Shown here: positions 12,090 to 22,800 of the stretch, in pieces
How positions within the stretch are numbered: position 1 is the first letter of the stretch
Layout of the letters: each line of letters begins with the position of its first letter
Assembly: GCA_947034885.2 (NCBI GenBank)
Contig: OX344749.2
Span: 7,393,501 to 7,457,500 of the forward strand
Origin: Thuidium tamariscinum
Taxonomy: Eukaryota > Streptophyta > Bryopsida > Hypnales > Thuidiaceae
Length of the DNA stretch: 64,000 nucleotides
Direction: 5' to 3'
Notes under the pieces: model-generated
Told to the model about the DNA's origin: nothing
Databases searched by the model: none
The model's input: only the letters and a program-made list of their open reading frames with translations
Program-made: the position numbers and the translations under genes

Positions 12090-13300
12090 TTTTTTTTACT
12101 TTTTGAGAAAGTGCCAAGATGGCGATCACTTAAAATTTGGTGAAGCATTGTATTTTTACATTCATCTGTCTTTTGGACTTAACCCCTAAAGGACTAAAGT
12201 CCGGGGGACACTTGAAATTTCAGGCAGGCTTGTGTGACCTGAATTTCTGCTATGATTTTTTGAAACTTTTTTTGAAAATAGGAAATCAGGTTAGCTTTCC
12301 AAAAATATAATTTTATTTTGATTGATGCATGGAAGCAAAAGTTATGCCATTCTAAGTCCAAAAAGCAATTTGCCGGGCAGAAAAAAAAAAAACACAAATT
12401 TATTTTTTTTATTTTTTATTTTCTCAAATATTATGTTTTGTTCTACATCTAAAGCTTTGGTTCATTTTATTTGGACAAATAATGAGAAAGTTACGGACAA
12501 TCTTGTATTTCAGGCAATTTAAGCACCTTCTTCAAAAAATAATTTATAGAATTCATTTTTGAATGCAATTTTTCAAATTTTTCAAATTTTCCTTTCTGAT
12601 AGTGTTTAGGATGTTTGCAAGAACAAGCTCACCTTTGGGATCATGGTTTTTCAATTACATCTTAAAGTTATTAACAACTTAGTGTTTTGTTCAATCTTGG
12701 ACCTACTTCTACTTAACAATTATTTAATGAATGAAAATCAAGTAGTTTTTTTTTTTAAAAATTTCCCCTAATTCTCAACTCAAATTTTCAATATAAAAAA
12801 TTTTAACTTCATGGTCCATAGTGCAAAAAAATTCAACAAATGGCAGTCAAAGTCATGTGAAATTGCAAGTTAGAGTTCAAAAAAACTTTTTTTTCCAACT
12901 TTGAATGCTAATATCTTCCAATATGTACAGTCAAACTTCATGAAATTTTTACCACATGATTTCAAACAAGTAATTTACAAGATCCTACGGTTAGATTTTA
13001 AGAAAATTGTTTTCTTTTATTTTTTGGGAAGAAGTAGCAAACATGGCAGTTTTGAGTGGTTTTCAAGCCAAAAAGTGCCTCAGTCCTTTAGGGGTTAAAA
13101 ACACTTTTTCATCCAAATTTGGCAACTTCATCCATATATTAAAGAACTAGAAAAATTTTGGCGAAAAAAGATTACTCTTCTCTAGCAAAAAAAAGACATT
13201 CATTATGAAATGGTGCAATTTGGCCCCATGGTGCCAGAAAAAAAAGGGGTGCTCTCCACCATTCTAGGGCTTTCTTTTTTCATCCACAATATAGTGATTT
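12090..13300 (+). repeat. Dispersed repeat interrupted by a TTAA element
   Basis: The outer parts (12090-12182 and 13095-13300) align with the continuous stretch 55985-56280: AAGTGCCAAGATGGCGATCA here against AAGTGCCAACATGGCGATCA there, then GAAGCATTGTATTT, and GAAATGGTGCAAT near the far end. The inner 912 bp are absent from the other copy and form the TTAA-flanked element at 12183-13094. The host repeat's class is unknown. Confidence 0.75.
12183..13094. mobile_element. TTAA-flanked MITE, piggyBac-like (copy A)
   Basis: The 912-bp element begins CCCCTAAAGGACTAAAG and ends CAGTCCTTTAGGGG, giving inverted ends of about 13 bp, and TTAA stands directly outside both ends (12179-12182 and 13095-13098). 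It has no transposase. The unoccupied repeat at 56084-56087 carries a single TTAA at the matching place. TTAA target duplication with CCC-type termini is the piggyBac hallmark. A 2-bp TA duplication with ends starting ACCCC fits the same bases, but TTAA at every end of all copies favours the 4-bp reading. The interior (TTCATTTTATTTGGA, GATCCTACGGTTA) is shared with copies near 46, 52 and 54 kb. Confidence 0.75.
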
Positions 13301-13973
13301 CATCCAAGGAATTTTTTTAATTCAATGTATTATAGTAAAAAATTTCATGACTTGTTGCCATTTTTTCTATCTAATTGATTTTTTGGTGCAATCAAGCACT
13401 AGAAAGCAAAAATAAAGGTGTAGTTCTAATGTATAATAAAGCCTACTTAATTACTGAGTGGATTTCCATGCAAGTCAAATATTTGGCAAACCTTGCTTAA
13501 AAGACCAAAAGAAATTGGAGTTGAAATTCTACTTCACATTGTACAATAGTCACAAGAAGAGAATTGGGTTTATTAATTGGCAAAAAATTTGGGAAGGCTC
13601 AAGAAGAGTGAAGGAGACAAGTATTTTTGACTTTGAAGAAACTATTCTAAACCAATTAGACTTGGACTTTTAGGTTGTTTTTAGTTTGACAATTGAGTTA
13701 TTCATAAAGTACCCTAAATGAGAGTTTAAACCTATGAGTTTTGTGAAAAAGCTAGTTGAGTTAAAAGAGTCGAAATAAAAGTGGGTATGAAACTTATTTT
13801 TCCATCAAAATGGTGCCTAAAAAAGTTTGGTCCCTACTTTTGAAGTCGTGTGAAATAAGCATCTTGCAAAAAAGTTTGATGCTTCAACTATAGTTGCCTT
13901 CTCAACTTCAAAAAGTCATGCCCAAAGTGGGGGGACTTTACAAATAACTCAAATAAGTCAAAAGTGCTCTAAA
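13301..13973. other. AT-rich spacer
   Basis: No gene is visible. A 71-residue open frame around 13458-13673 matches no family I know and lies in repeat-like AT-rich sequence. Confidence 0.4.
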
Positions 13974-14286
13974 CATAAGAGGTTTTTCAGCTTGTGTAGA
14001 AGACCGGGAGTTTCTAGACTATGGGAACTCGTTGAAAGCTGCCACAGAGGCGATTTGATGTGGCCAAGAAACTGCCACATCAGATATTAATATTTAATTA
14101 ATATTTTAATATTTTTTTCAAAAAAAATATTTTTAAAATATTTTTATTATTTTTAAATAATTTTATTTTTAATTTTTTAATTTTAAAATTTTAAAATATT
14201 TTTAAAATATTATTTAATATGATGGTTTCACAAACTGGGGAACAGGGTTGGAACAATCTCTCAGACCCCTGAAAAAACCTCTTATG
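13974..14286. mobile_element. MITE with CATAAGAGG termini, copy 1
   Basis: The 313-bp element begins CATAAGAGGTTTTTCAG and ends CTGAAAAAACCTCTTATG, a near-perfect 17-bp inverted repeat. It has an interior hairpin (GATGTGGC...GCCACATC) and an extremely AT-rich centre. A second copy at 57026-57336 shares both ends, the hairpin motif TGCCACATCAGAT and the GGGAAC block. The target duplication is unclear and the superfamily unassigned. Confidence 0.8.
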
Positions 14287-15639
14287 ATTGTGTCTTCTTC
14301 CTACTCACATACAGTGACAAACATAACCGAGTACAAATGTAAAACGTTTTCATTCAAACAACCATATTATGAGCATCAATGGATAAAATCCCAAAGTGTA
14401 TACATGAAAGTTGTTGACCACAATATATAACACGTTACTATAGAAGTTTGAAGAAAAAATTAGTTATGATTTGAAAGAAAATTAATTCCAAAGTTTGTTA
14501 TGTCTAAAACTTGGTTTTGTTCAACATGGTTTGGCTTTACTCTATCTTTTGTCAATTTTCTCTTAAAACTCCAAAAAAACGTTTGTGCCTTAGCATATTG
14601 GTATACATCATTTTTTATTGTTGTATACACAAATTGAAGGTAATTTGTTGGGCCTTAAAGGTATCCCTCAAGAAATTGTGGTGTGAAAATTTCAAATAAA
14701 ATAAAATGAAAACTCCATTCATAGTGAGCTACCCAAAATAACTATTTTGCCAAAAAACACAATTTGGGCATTTAGGATTTAAATCACTCTTCTAAATTAA
14801 TTTCATGATACATCTTCATAATCTAAATTAGTGAAGCACAATGAAACAAGTTTTCTTCTTTTTTTGCATTTTCAAGAATGTATGATTTTCAATAGTTTTT
14901 TTGCAACTTTTGACATTTACAGTAATTTCTTCTACTTTTGAGCAAGACTAACAAAATGAAGTTTTTAAAGTGTAGTTTCTACTCCACTTGAAAAATTTGA
15001 AAAATTTCTAAAAAAATAACTAAAGATTCCTAAAAATGAACATGTGAGTGAAGTTTAAAGTTGATGATATGTGACCATGTTTCTAAATTTAGACAATTTG
15101 ATATACGTTAGTATGATATTGTATACTACAATGCATTTTTCTAACAAAGTTCTTAAAATTTTTAGCATGCTTTGCATTTGATATGAATTTTCTTCACTTT
15201 TTATAAAAAATTCACTGTAATTTGAAATTTTCACCAAGATATCTGAATTTTTCAATGACATGCAATAGATGTAAAGTAGATGACTTTTGAATTTGACTAT
15301 ATAGTCATGAATGGCTTAAATTAACAACACCTAGACTCTATCCCTTTCTAATACTTAACCACTACACATTCTTATCTATAATATACCTCTACTTTTCATG
15401 AGAGTCTAGCTTTAGTTTTGGAAACACTTGTTTTTAATATTTTGAAAATTCATAGTTTATTTATATGGTGTTCCAAAAATACAATCGAAAAAAACCTGGA
15501 ATCTTTTTTGACTACCAATATAACCCTACAAAAATCTTTTTCAAAATAATAATGGGAACCATGTTGAATTGCTTTTACGATCCACTTTAGGTGTAGTTCC
15601 TTTAGGTGTAATTCCATCAAAGAAATGAAGTTAGAGTAA
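14287..15639. other. AT-rich gene desert
   Basis: There is no exon-like sequence on either strand. The stretch is dominated by A/T runs and short random open frames and is probably decayed repeat DNA. Confidence 0.45.
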
Positions 15640-16186
15640 GGGCCTCTTCAAACTATGGCCGTCTAAGTTGAAAGGCCGTGGGATTGAGAGTCCAAACTTC
15701 ATCTAGAGTCCAAAGAAAAAGGATAATAAAAAACAATAAAAAATAGGATTTGAAGCCTTTGGCTGGCCGTAGTGTAAAGCCTCCAAAGGCCAAGTCCAAA
15801 GTTCAAACCCTTGGCAATGAACTCCTACAGCCTTTCAACTTGGATGGTTATAGTGTGAAGCCTCCAAAGGCCAAATCGAAAGTCGGCCTTTTTGTCTTCT
15901 TCAAAACAGTTCTTCAAATCTAACCGCTTAGATCTTGTCAATATTTTGTTTTCTTAAATTTTTGGATTTTGAAATTCGACGGACTCTCGACTAGAGTTTG
16001 GTCTCGACATTTGGCCAACCCAAACTCTAATCAAGAGTCTATCGAATTTTGTGCCATGTAGGTAACCACGACTTTGGATTTTGACGTGTAGTGTGAAGGG
16101 TCAAGAGTCCGAACTCAGGGTTTCTTGGCCTCCTAATGGTAGAAACTGATGGCCTCTCGACCTTTGGCCATAGTATGAAGAGGCCC
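15640..16186. mobile_element. Harbinger/Tourist-like MITE
   Basis: The 547-bp element starts GGGCCTCTTCAAACTATGG and ends CCATAGTATGAAGAGGCCC, a terminal inverted repeat of about 20 bp with one mismatch. TAA lies directly outside both ends (15637-15639 and 16187-16189). Three-base TAA/TTA duplications and GGGCC-type ends are characteristic of PIF/Harbinger MITEs. It carries no coding sequence. Interior blocks such as AGCCTCCAAAGGCCAA occur twice. Confidence 0.82.
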
Positions 16187-16209
16187 TAATTTTCTTGCCA
16201 CACTATGAC

Positions 16210-16477
16210 GCAGAACGTTAAACCATACCATCGAAGGTGGGCCCAAGAGGATAAATCTCATTTTACTAGGGGTTGACAAGGGTTTGGGGTTTATATTTGT
16301 GTTGGGTTTTTCGGTATATTTGAAGTCCTCCTGGCTAATTTGGGGTCTCTGATTCTGAATCTGAATTCTGAATTTGAAAAAAATAAAAAATGCAAGAAAT
16401 AAAAAATTTCAGCGTTTTCCTTTGGGTAAATCCAGCCTGCGGGGCCCACCTTCGATGGTATGGATTTAACGCTGCGC
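16210..16477. mobile_element. Mutator-like TIR-MITE with 9-bp target duplication
   Basis: The 268-bp element is bordered by the exact 9-bp direct repeat CACTATGAC (16201-16209 and 16478-16486). Its ends form an imperfect inverted repeat of about 35 bp that includes CCATACCATCGAAGGTGGGC on the left and its complement on the right. A 9-bp duplication with long TIRs and no coding sequence points to the MULE superfamily. It lies 14 bp from the Harbinger-type element's TAA and just before a transcription unit. Confidence 0.8.
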
Positions 16478-16889
16478 CACTATGACATTTTATACGGAGT
16501 ACTAATTTATTGATGCCCCAGGTGCTACAGTACCATGGTACCCGCGCTATTGATTCTGACACTTGAATTTAGGACCTTAGTTTGTTTCCGCGTTTCCATC
16601 TCTGCCCGGAGCTTTCGAGCTCCGTTCGCAGTGCGCACTTGTTACTCAAGTGCTGAACTCTGTCGTCCTTTCAGCGCTGCACAATCGCATGTGATCAGTA
16701 AATGACTCTAGTTCTCGTACGCACGCTGCTGAGAAGAATTGATTGAGCTACAGCACGCGGAAATTGGAGCAGTAGCGAGGAAGTGTGAAACCCTAGATCG
16801 CTCCCATCCAATCCGAAGAGCGCACTGCTGAATTTCGAAAGCGCCTTGCGCGGCTTCACTTGGTGTCTCGGGGTATGATTATTGTTAAA

Positions 16890-18403
16890 ATGGATTCAGG
16901 GAGTCTGGCGAAATGGTTGAATGGCAGAATTTTCGAAGGTCAGTGATACCGAAGAGCTGATTGTTGTGTACGCGGAAGGAAGAAAATAATAGAGATTCAC
17001 GTCATCTCCTTGGCACCCGCCCGTGCATGGTGAGCACATGGTCCTCTTTCCCGGTTTGTCTCCCCTTTTGTGCTACTTCACCCTTCCTTGGTTCGCGGAC
17101 TTGCTCTTGCGAGTGATCAGGACCTGATTTCGGATAATTGCATTCCGAAAGCGTTACCTCTATTTCTGGAGGATTCATGAAGATCGCAATCAGAAAGAGT
17201 CACATTTTTCTTGAGACTCGGCAGTGACGGAGCTGATGGCTGGAGTAGTGCCGGTAACCGATACACAGGGCAGCACGGCGCTCAAAGCTCTTCGCGCTTT
17301 TTTTCCCCACTGTTTTTGCGGGCCCCTGCCGTGTTTCTTGGGAACCCTAATTCGTCGTGGGTTGTTTTTGAGGGAGTGGGGGATGATAAGGACGGTCTCC
17401 GATTTGGCGGAGGTTCATGAGCGTGAGGAGTTAGGTGTTTTTTTTCTAGTTCAATTGAGTTTGTGGAGGTCGATCTTTTTCAGGTGCAGTCCATTTTTCT
17501 TGATTGTTGTAGGGGGTTGATTACTTTTGGGAGTTCTATAGTACCCCGTTAGTGTCAGAATTTTCCGTGAGGTGCAATCTCTGAACGGTATTATGAACGG
17601 TCTCTGCTGCCGACATAGGATTTTCGCCGCATCTTGTAAGAGGCTCCGGTCAATAACACGATGGCTCGTGTCACTTTATGTCAAGTTTTGAATTATTTGT
17701 GACGACCCTGAACACGACGAGAAGTTGTGACGTTTTCCGTGATAAGTTATTGAGTGGTCCATTTCCCTGCCAGGTTTTGTAATTGCTCGTAACACAGTTG
17801 CTGGCAGCAGCTTGTGTTTTACATTCAATTTGGGTGCTATGTGGATCGCCAGTTCCTCGAGTTCTAGCGGCGCTTTTGGGGTCCTTCATATGTGCTCCAG
17901 CGTTATGATTGATGAATTTTTAGTGGTCGATCACTCGAGTTGTCAAAATTGACGATGCTCGTGTTGAGGAGTTACAAAACATCACTAGCTATTTAGATGC
18001 TGATTCTACTATTGTGGCTCGCGTCCTAACACGGCTTGTGCACTGTCAGGCTGTAGCGAAGTTGCCGAAGCACCTTTCTCTGATATTTCCGAACGTCAAA
18101 TCCACAGGCGAGGTAAGGACTTGTCTTGAATTTTTTACCTCGCAATTTTTCGGGGGGGATTATTGTGTTCCCTCAGCGGAATGGAACTTGTAGCCCTTTT
18201 GACATTCATACTCTTGAGGAACGATTGTCTTTCCAGACATGTACTTCTAAGAGAGCTTCAGTGTGTCATAACACCTTTGACCGACAGGAGTGCGTCCCCG
18301 AAGTTACTGATGCTGACCGACAGCACTTTTTGTTGCAGCTTTTGGAGCAGATGCCATCGATGATTGTGGCACTCGATTCACACCTTGATAACGCAACTCA
18401 AAG
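16890..18403 (+). CDS. Unrecognised multi-exon gene or 5' gene fragment
   Basis: I do not recognise this gene. GC-rich promoter-like DNA at 16560-16870 precedes a short first exon starting MDSGSLAKWLNGRIFEG (16890-16938, donor GTCAGT). The best coding segment is 17924-18112, open for 63 codons between a TTTTAG acceptor and a GAG/GTAAGG donor. It contains DDARVEELQNITSYLDADST and KLPKHLSLIFPNVKSTGE. It joins in phase to 18339-18403 (LLEQMPSMIVALDSHLDNA; acceptor TTGTTGCAG, donor GTATCG). The exon between 17200 and 17500 is uncertain. No credible 3' exons or stop follow before AT-rich DNA, so the gene may be truncated, or its tail exons are too diverged for me. The residues look helical. It is not part of the conserved PI4K N-terminus, though spliced 5' exons of that gene cannot be excluded. 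Confidence 0.4.
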
Positions 18404-19830
18404 GTATCGTCCAGTACGAATGGCCTGTTGTTGTGCGTTTTCTGCTAAGTAGAGCGAGGAGAATTGTGTCTACTCTGTATTCAGTTTTTTTACTTGGTAC
18501 TTCGTCAAATATCTATAATTTGTATAATACCTATAATTCTTGAGAAACCCTAATTGGCGAGAAATTGGTCAAGCTATATCCAGGATAATTGTTTCCTAGG
18601 TGAGAAAATGCTAGTGACTATCAATGGAGTTCTGTAGCATTGTGACTATAGATAGTGTTGCACGTAAGTATAGGGACCAGAGGGGCGGATATGGATTTAG
18701 GTTTGAATCTGCTCGCCCTGAGAAGTGGCAAAGTCGTGGACTTCAGCCATCTTACACGTTCCTACCTATTTTGAAACAGAAGACCCAATAAAAACTGCAT
18801 TACATCCACGTCAAGCTGCTCTCGGTGCTACTCATTGTGTCGGTGCTGAAGCTAAAATTTGGTAAATTTTTGTTTCACATATGTTCATGTATGTCATGAT
18901 ATTTTTTAGTATTTTTTTAGTATTTAATTTGCATACTATTGTATTTGTTTAAAGTGGAGATGATATTGTACCTATGATGGAGAGATTTCAAGGAAGATAC
19001 TTTCTCTATGATCAAACAGTTGTGTTAGAGGTTTGTTGTTTCATTGTGGTGTTTGGTAGTGAAAGACCGTTTACATTGGAACGATAGAGAGATTCTTTTT
19101 TGTAAAATAGGCGTGCAGAATTATTTACAAATGTATACTGTAGTTCAAAGTCCTGACCAAATGTTCAAAAACTTTGTTGGTGGGAGTATTAGCATAGATC
19201 AAATTCATGAATTCCTTAAATTTGCACTGATGCAACCTTGTGACCATCACACGAGTCCAATCTAAATTTCATACGAAGTTCGCATAGGAAAGTTATATAC
19301 ATGATAGATTTTTGCTCCAAATATAAATTATATACGAATATCATATGTAGTTTTTATGAATTTCACATAAACCTCATATGAGGGTGATAGTCTTGCATTT
19401 ATTTTAGAGTGGTTTATGTATTTTGTAACAATGTGGAACTGGTGAGTAAATAATGTTATGTAGTTTAAAAATCTGACCATATTTGTGATATGTATTGCTA
19501 GATCATTTTTTTGGCATAACTTATACATCCTTAATATTTTCATGATTTCAGTGTGATAGTGCTTAGCGATTTTGATATAGGTATTGTAATAAGAAACAAT
19601 GCGAAGTTCATAAGAAGTTTTTATGTAAAGTGTTTTCATATGAATATTGCTCCATCAACATCCTAATGATGATTACAACTTGCATTAAAATCATACGGAG
19701 TATGACGATAGCATCTAGTGCAGTACTGATCTTCACAAGCACGATGTCTTATGCAAGTTATGAAAAATTGATTACTGCCAACTTTCAAGATGACAGGAGG
19801 AGCTTCCATGTAGTGTGGGAATTCGACAGC
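18404..19830. other. AT-rich spacer before PI4KA
   Basis: Mostly AT-rich. A GC-richer patch near 18670-18730 reads RGGYGFRFESARPEKWQSRG in one frame but has no family match I know. The PI4KA promoter or leader should lie here. The frame stays open upstream of the chosen PI4KA start to 19630, but that extension is low-complexity and unlike the family. Confidence 0.35.
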
Positions 19831-22800
19831 ATGAAGAAGGCATTGGCGGAGCTCTGCGACCTTCTTGTGGAGGACAGTGGCGTATTGTCTCATGGGCTGC
19901 CTTTGTTATGGAGTCAGTGTCCGTCACTCGAGAGCTTCTCGGATGCGAGGTTTCAACCTTCCGTGCGGCAGGTGAATGGGATTTTGGCTGCGGCACGATA
20001 TTTGTCACAGTCAAAGGAGCCTGAGAATCTCGATGGATTATTGGCCGTTGTGTTGCAGTTCATTGCTGCAATCCCGAACATCTCTCGAAACGAGGTGTGG
20101 CATGCTTCGTTCACTTCTGAGGTGTTTGACGGCTACTTTAGAGAGCTTCTAGAGTCTTTGGCTGGCATTTGTGTGAAATGGCCGGATGTGGCAAGTTCTG
20201 TGAGCCTTGTGCTTACAGGATTTGTTTTGAACATTACGGAAGAAAAGGAGGATGGTTTGAGATGGATGCGTTATCCTGCTATTCGATCATTGCTTGCAGC
20301 TCTTGCATCGAATTTTCCAGCTTTAGATTCCGCTGACGCAGATTCCCTGGCCAAGTGTATCTTGCGGCATTGGATTGTGCTCCCTTTGACGTCGATAGAT
20401 GCATCCAGCCGGAGTGTCTCGACTCAAAGTCTGTCGGCTCAAAGCTCGCCTATACGGTTCTTTTCATCGTCTTCGTCTTCGCCAAATGGAAAGTCCAGCT
20501 CTATGAAGGATCTTGGGACGGCACAAGGGTATATGAGTGATGGTCCTGCTCTCTCGATCTCTGCAGATGACAGCCCTTCTCTACATGATGCTAATGGTTT
20601 CTTCACTCCGAGGTCTACCCCTGGAGGAGGGACACCTGGACGAGAGCCTGACAGCAACATTTTTCTTATGAATGGAAATGAAAATGGAAGTAGAACTATT
20701 AGCTCTGAGTATTTTGAAAAGCATGAAGCAAGTAAACGAACTCGACTATGTCTTACCGCATTGGAAGGAGAATCTGTCTTGGCATTGGAGAGACAGGAAC
20801 TCGGTTTCCGGTTGATTGCGCAAATTTTGGAGAAAATCGAGACGGATGAGGACCTGCTTTCGCGGTTGAGAATTTCGGCGATCAATCAGATTGGATCGCT
20901 TCTACCTCTTTTGAAGGCATGCCTTATTCTTTCACCATATTTTTTCCTTAGAATTTTTTTACTGCTTGTGAGAAACCTCTGTGGAAAGTTATTGAGTCAT
21001 CTAGTTGCTGCTCTTCCAGCATAGTTGAGTGCAAACAACTCAAAACTGATCAGTCTCATTGTTTTTATGTTCAATAATGTGCAATTGTGTGATATTGATC
21101 AACTATCTGGGGTGCATTGTGCATGATTGTTTTACAGATTCGGAAACGTGAGTGGCCAGTGGATATAGTCTCTTTGTTTGCCAAAATGAACATGAAGCTG
21201 CAAGCTTCACAGGCCGCCGTGACCGTGATAAATGTTCTATTGAAATCAGAAACAGAAGGCAGGCTCTCGAAGAGTCCTTCAGATCTGAGATCTTCTAGGA
21301 GACCTAATCAAGAAACCTTAGCATTGCTGCTGGATGCAGCGGACGCTTGCTTGTTATCTCCCTGGCGAAAAATGAGATCTTGTGAACATTTATTTGGAGC
21401 TCTTCTATATGGGATATTGACAGTAGGTGCATCACAAGGAAACCAGATGCTGAGGGTCCTTCTCCTTCGAATCAAGTCACTTGTAATAGCAACTTGTTCT
21501 CAAGTAAGTAGATCGTGGTAGCATCCACTTCATAAACACCTTCTGTTTTCTGAATCTGATTTTGATTCAGAAAAGCAACTGTTTTCATAGTCGTAGAAGA
21601 ATTAACTTTGAATGAGTTGGATATTCTTGAGTCAAGTGTGTCTTCCAGTGATTTGACTGAAATTGACGATTAACCTACGAAGTTTGCATCAGATTGAATT
21701 CGTCAATTCGCACAGCTAACAATCCTTAAGGAATTACCTTCCGTGGGAGGCCTGATCATATCATGCTGCTGATCCTACAGCAATTGGTTTGAAATTGACG
21801 CATAGGGGCTTCTGGTCAATGGTCATTCATGCTCGAATACTATGGAAGAGGAGAATTTTATTTGTTATTATCGAGAGAAACTGATTGAATTTCGAACAAG
21901 TTGAATCTCTGTGAAGCAGACATTTAGTGTGTTTCATACCGAACCAGCTTGCTGATAATTTTGCGTACAGGTTGATGGATATCCAGGACCTGTTTCTGAA
22001 CGTGTCACGAAGGCAACCTGTGACCTCATTGAAGCCAACTGGGATGCGGACAGGGCTGCCATAGATTCGTTTCTTTTATCACTGGCTGCATACGTTCGCG
22101 AACGTCTTGAACAGGTCAGTGCTTTGTTCCAGGTTCTAGGTGTTTCTGCTGGGCTTTCTTTTGGGTAGACATTTCTGGACATTGGGAACTTGTTTTACTG
22201 CTGCCCTTTTCAAAGTTTTGAAACTTGCGAACGTGAAGTGCATATTTAATGAACATACCATCAACGTCTCACTCTTATACCCTGATGATGGGTTTGTATA
22301 TTGGGCAGGAGAAAAAGTTCAAGCAGACAGCTGTAGTCACACAGTTGAACGTGATACCACTGCTTGCAAATGTGGTGGTGGTGTTGAACAAGCCAGAGAC
22401 TGTGGATTTAATCATGCCACTTTTTGTGGAGAGCTTGGCAGAAGGCGATGCTTCTGCTCCTAGTCTTATGCGACTCAAGGTGAAGCTTGCCCTCCCCAGT
22501 ATTTTGTTGTCAGGATTCATTCATATACATTCACTTGAAGTGTGGAAGACGATTTATGTGTATTTGAGTTCATTTATATTGTTTATTGAGCAGGTACTTG
22601 ACGCAGTGGCACGGATGGCTTGTTTGGGTTGTGAGAAACCATATCGAGAGGTTGTAGTCCTACTGACAATGAGCTATTTGAAGAAAATTGCTGTCATGGG
22701 CTCACGAGAAAACACGAAGCTTGTTCCCGAAGCAGCAACAGAGCTTCTCCAGGTTGATAGCCATATTTGATGTCATGTATTCTAATCCATGGTTTACAGT

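Noticed and set aside
19630-19830. In-frame N-terminal extension of PI4KA
   Set aside because: AT-rich, unlike the family N-terminus; the Met at 19831 matches the expected start region.
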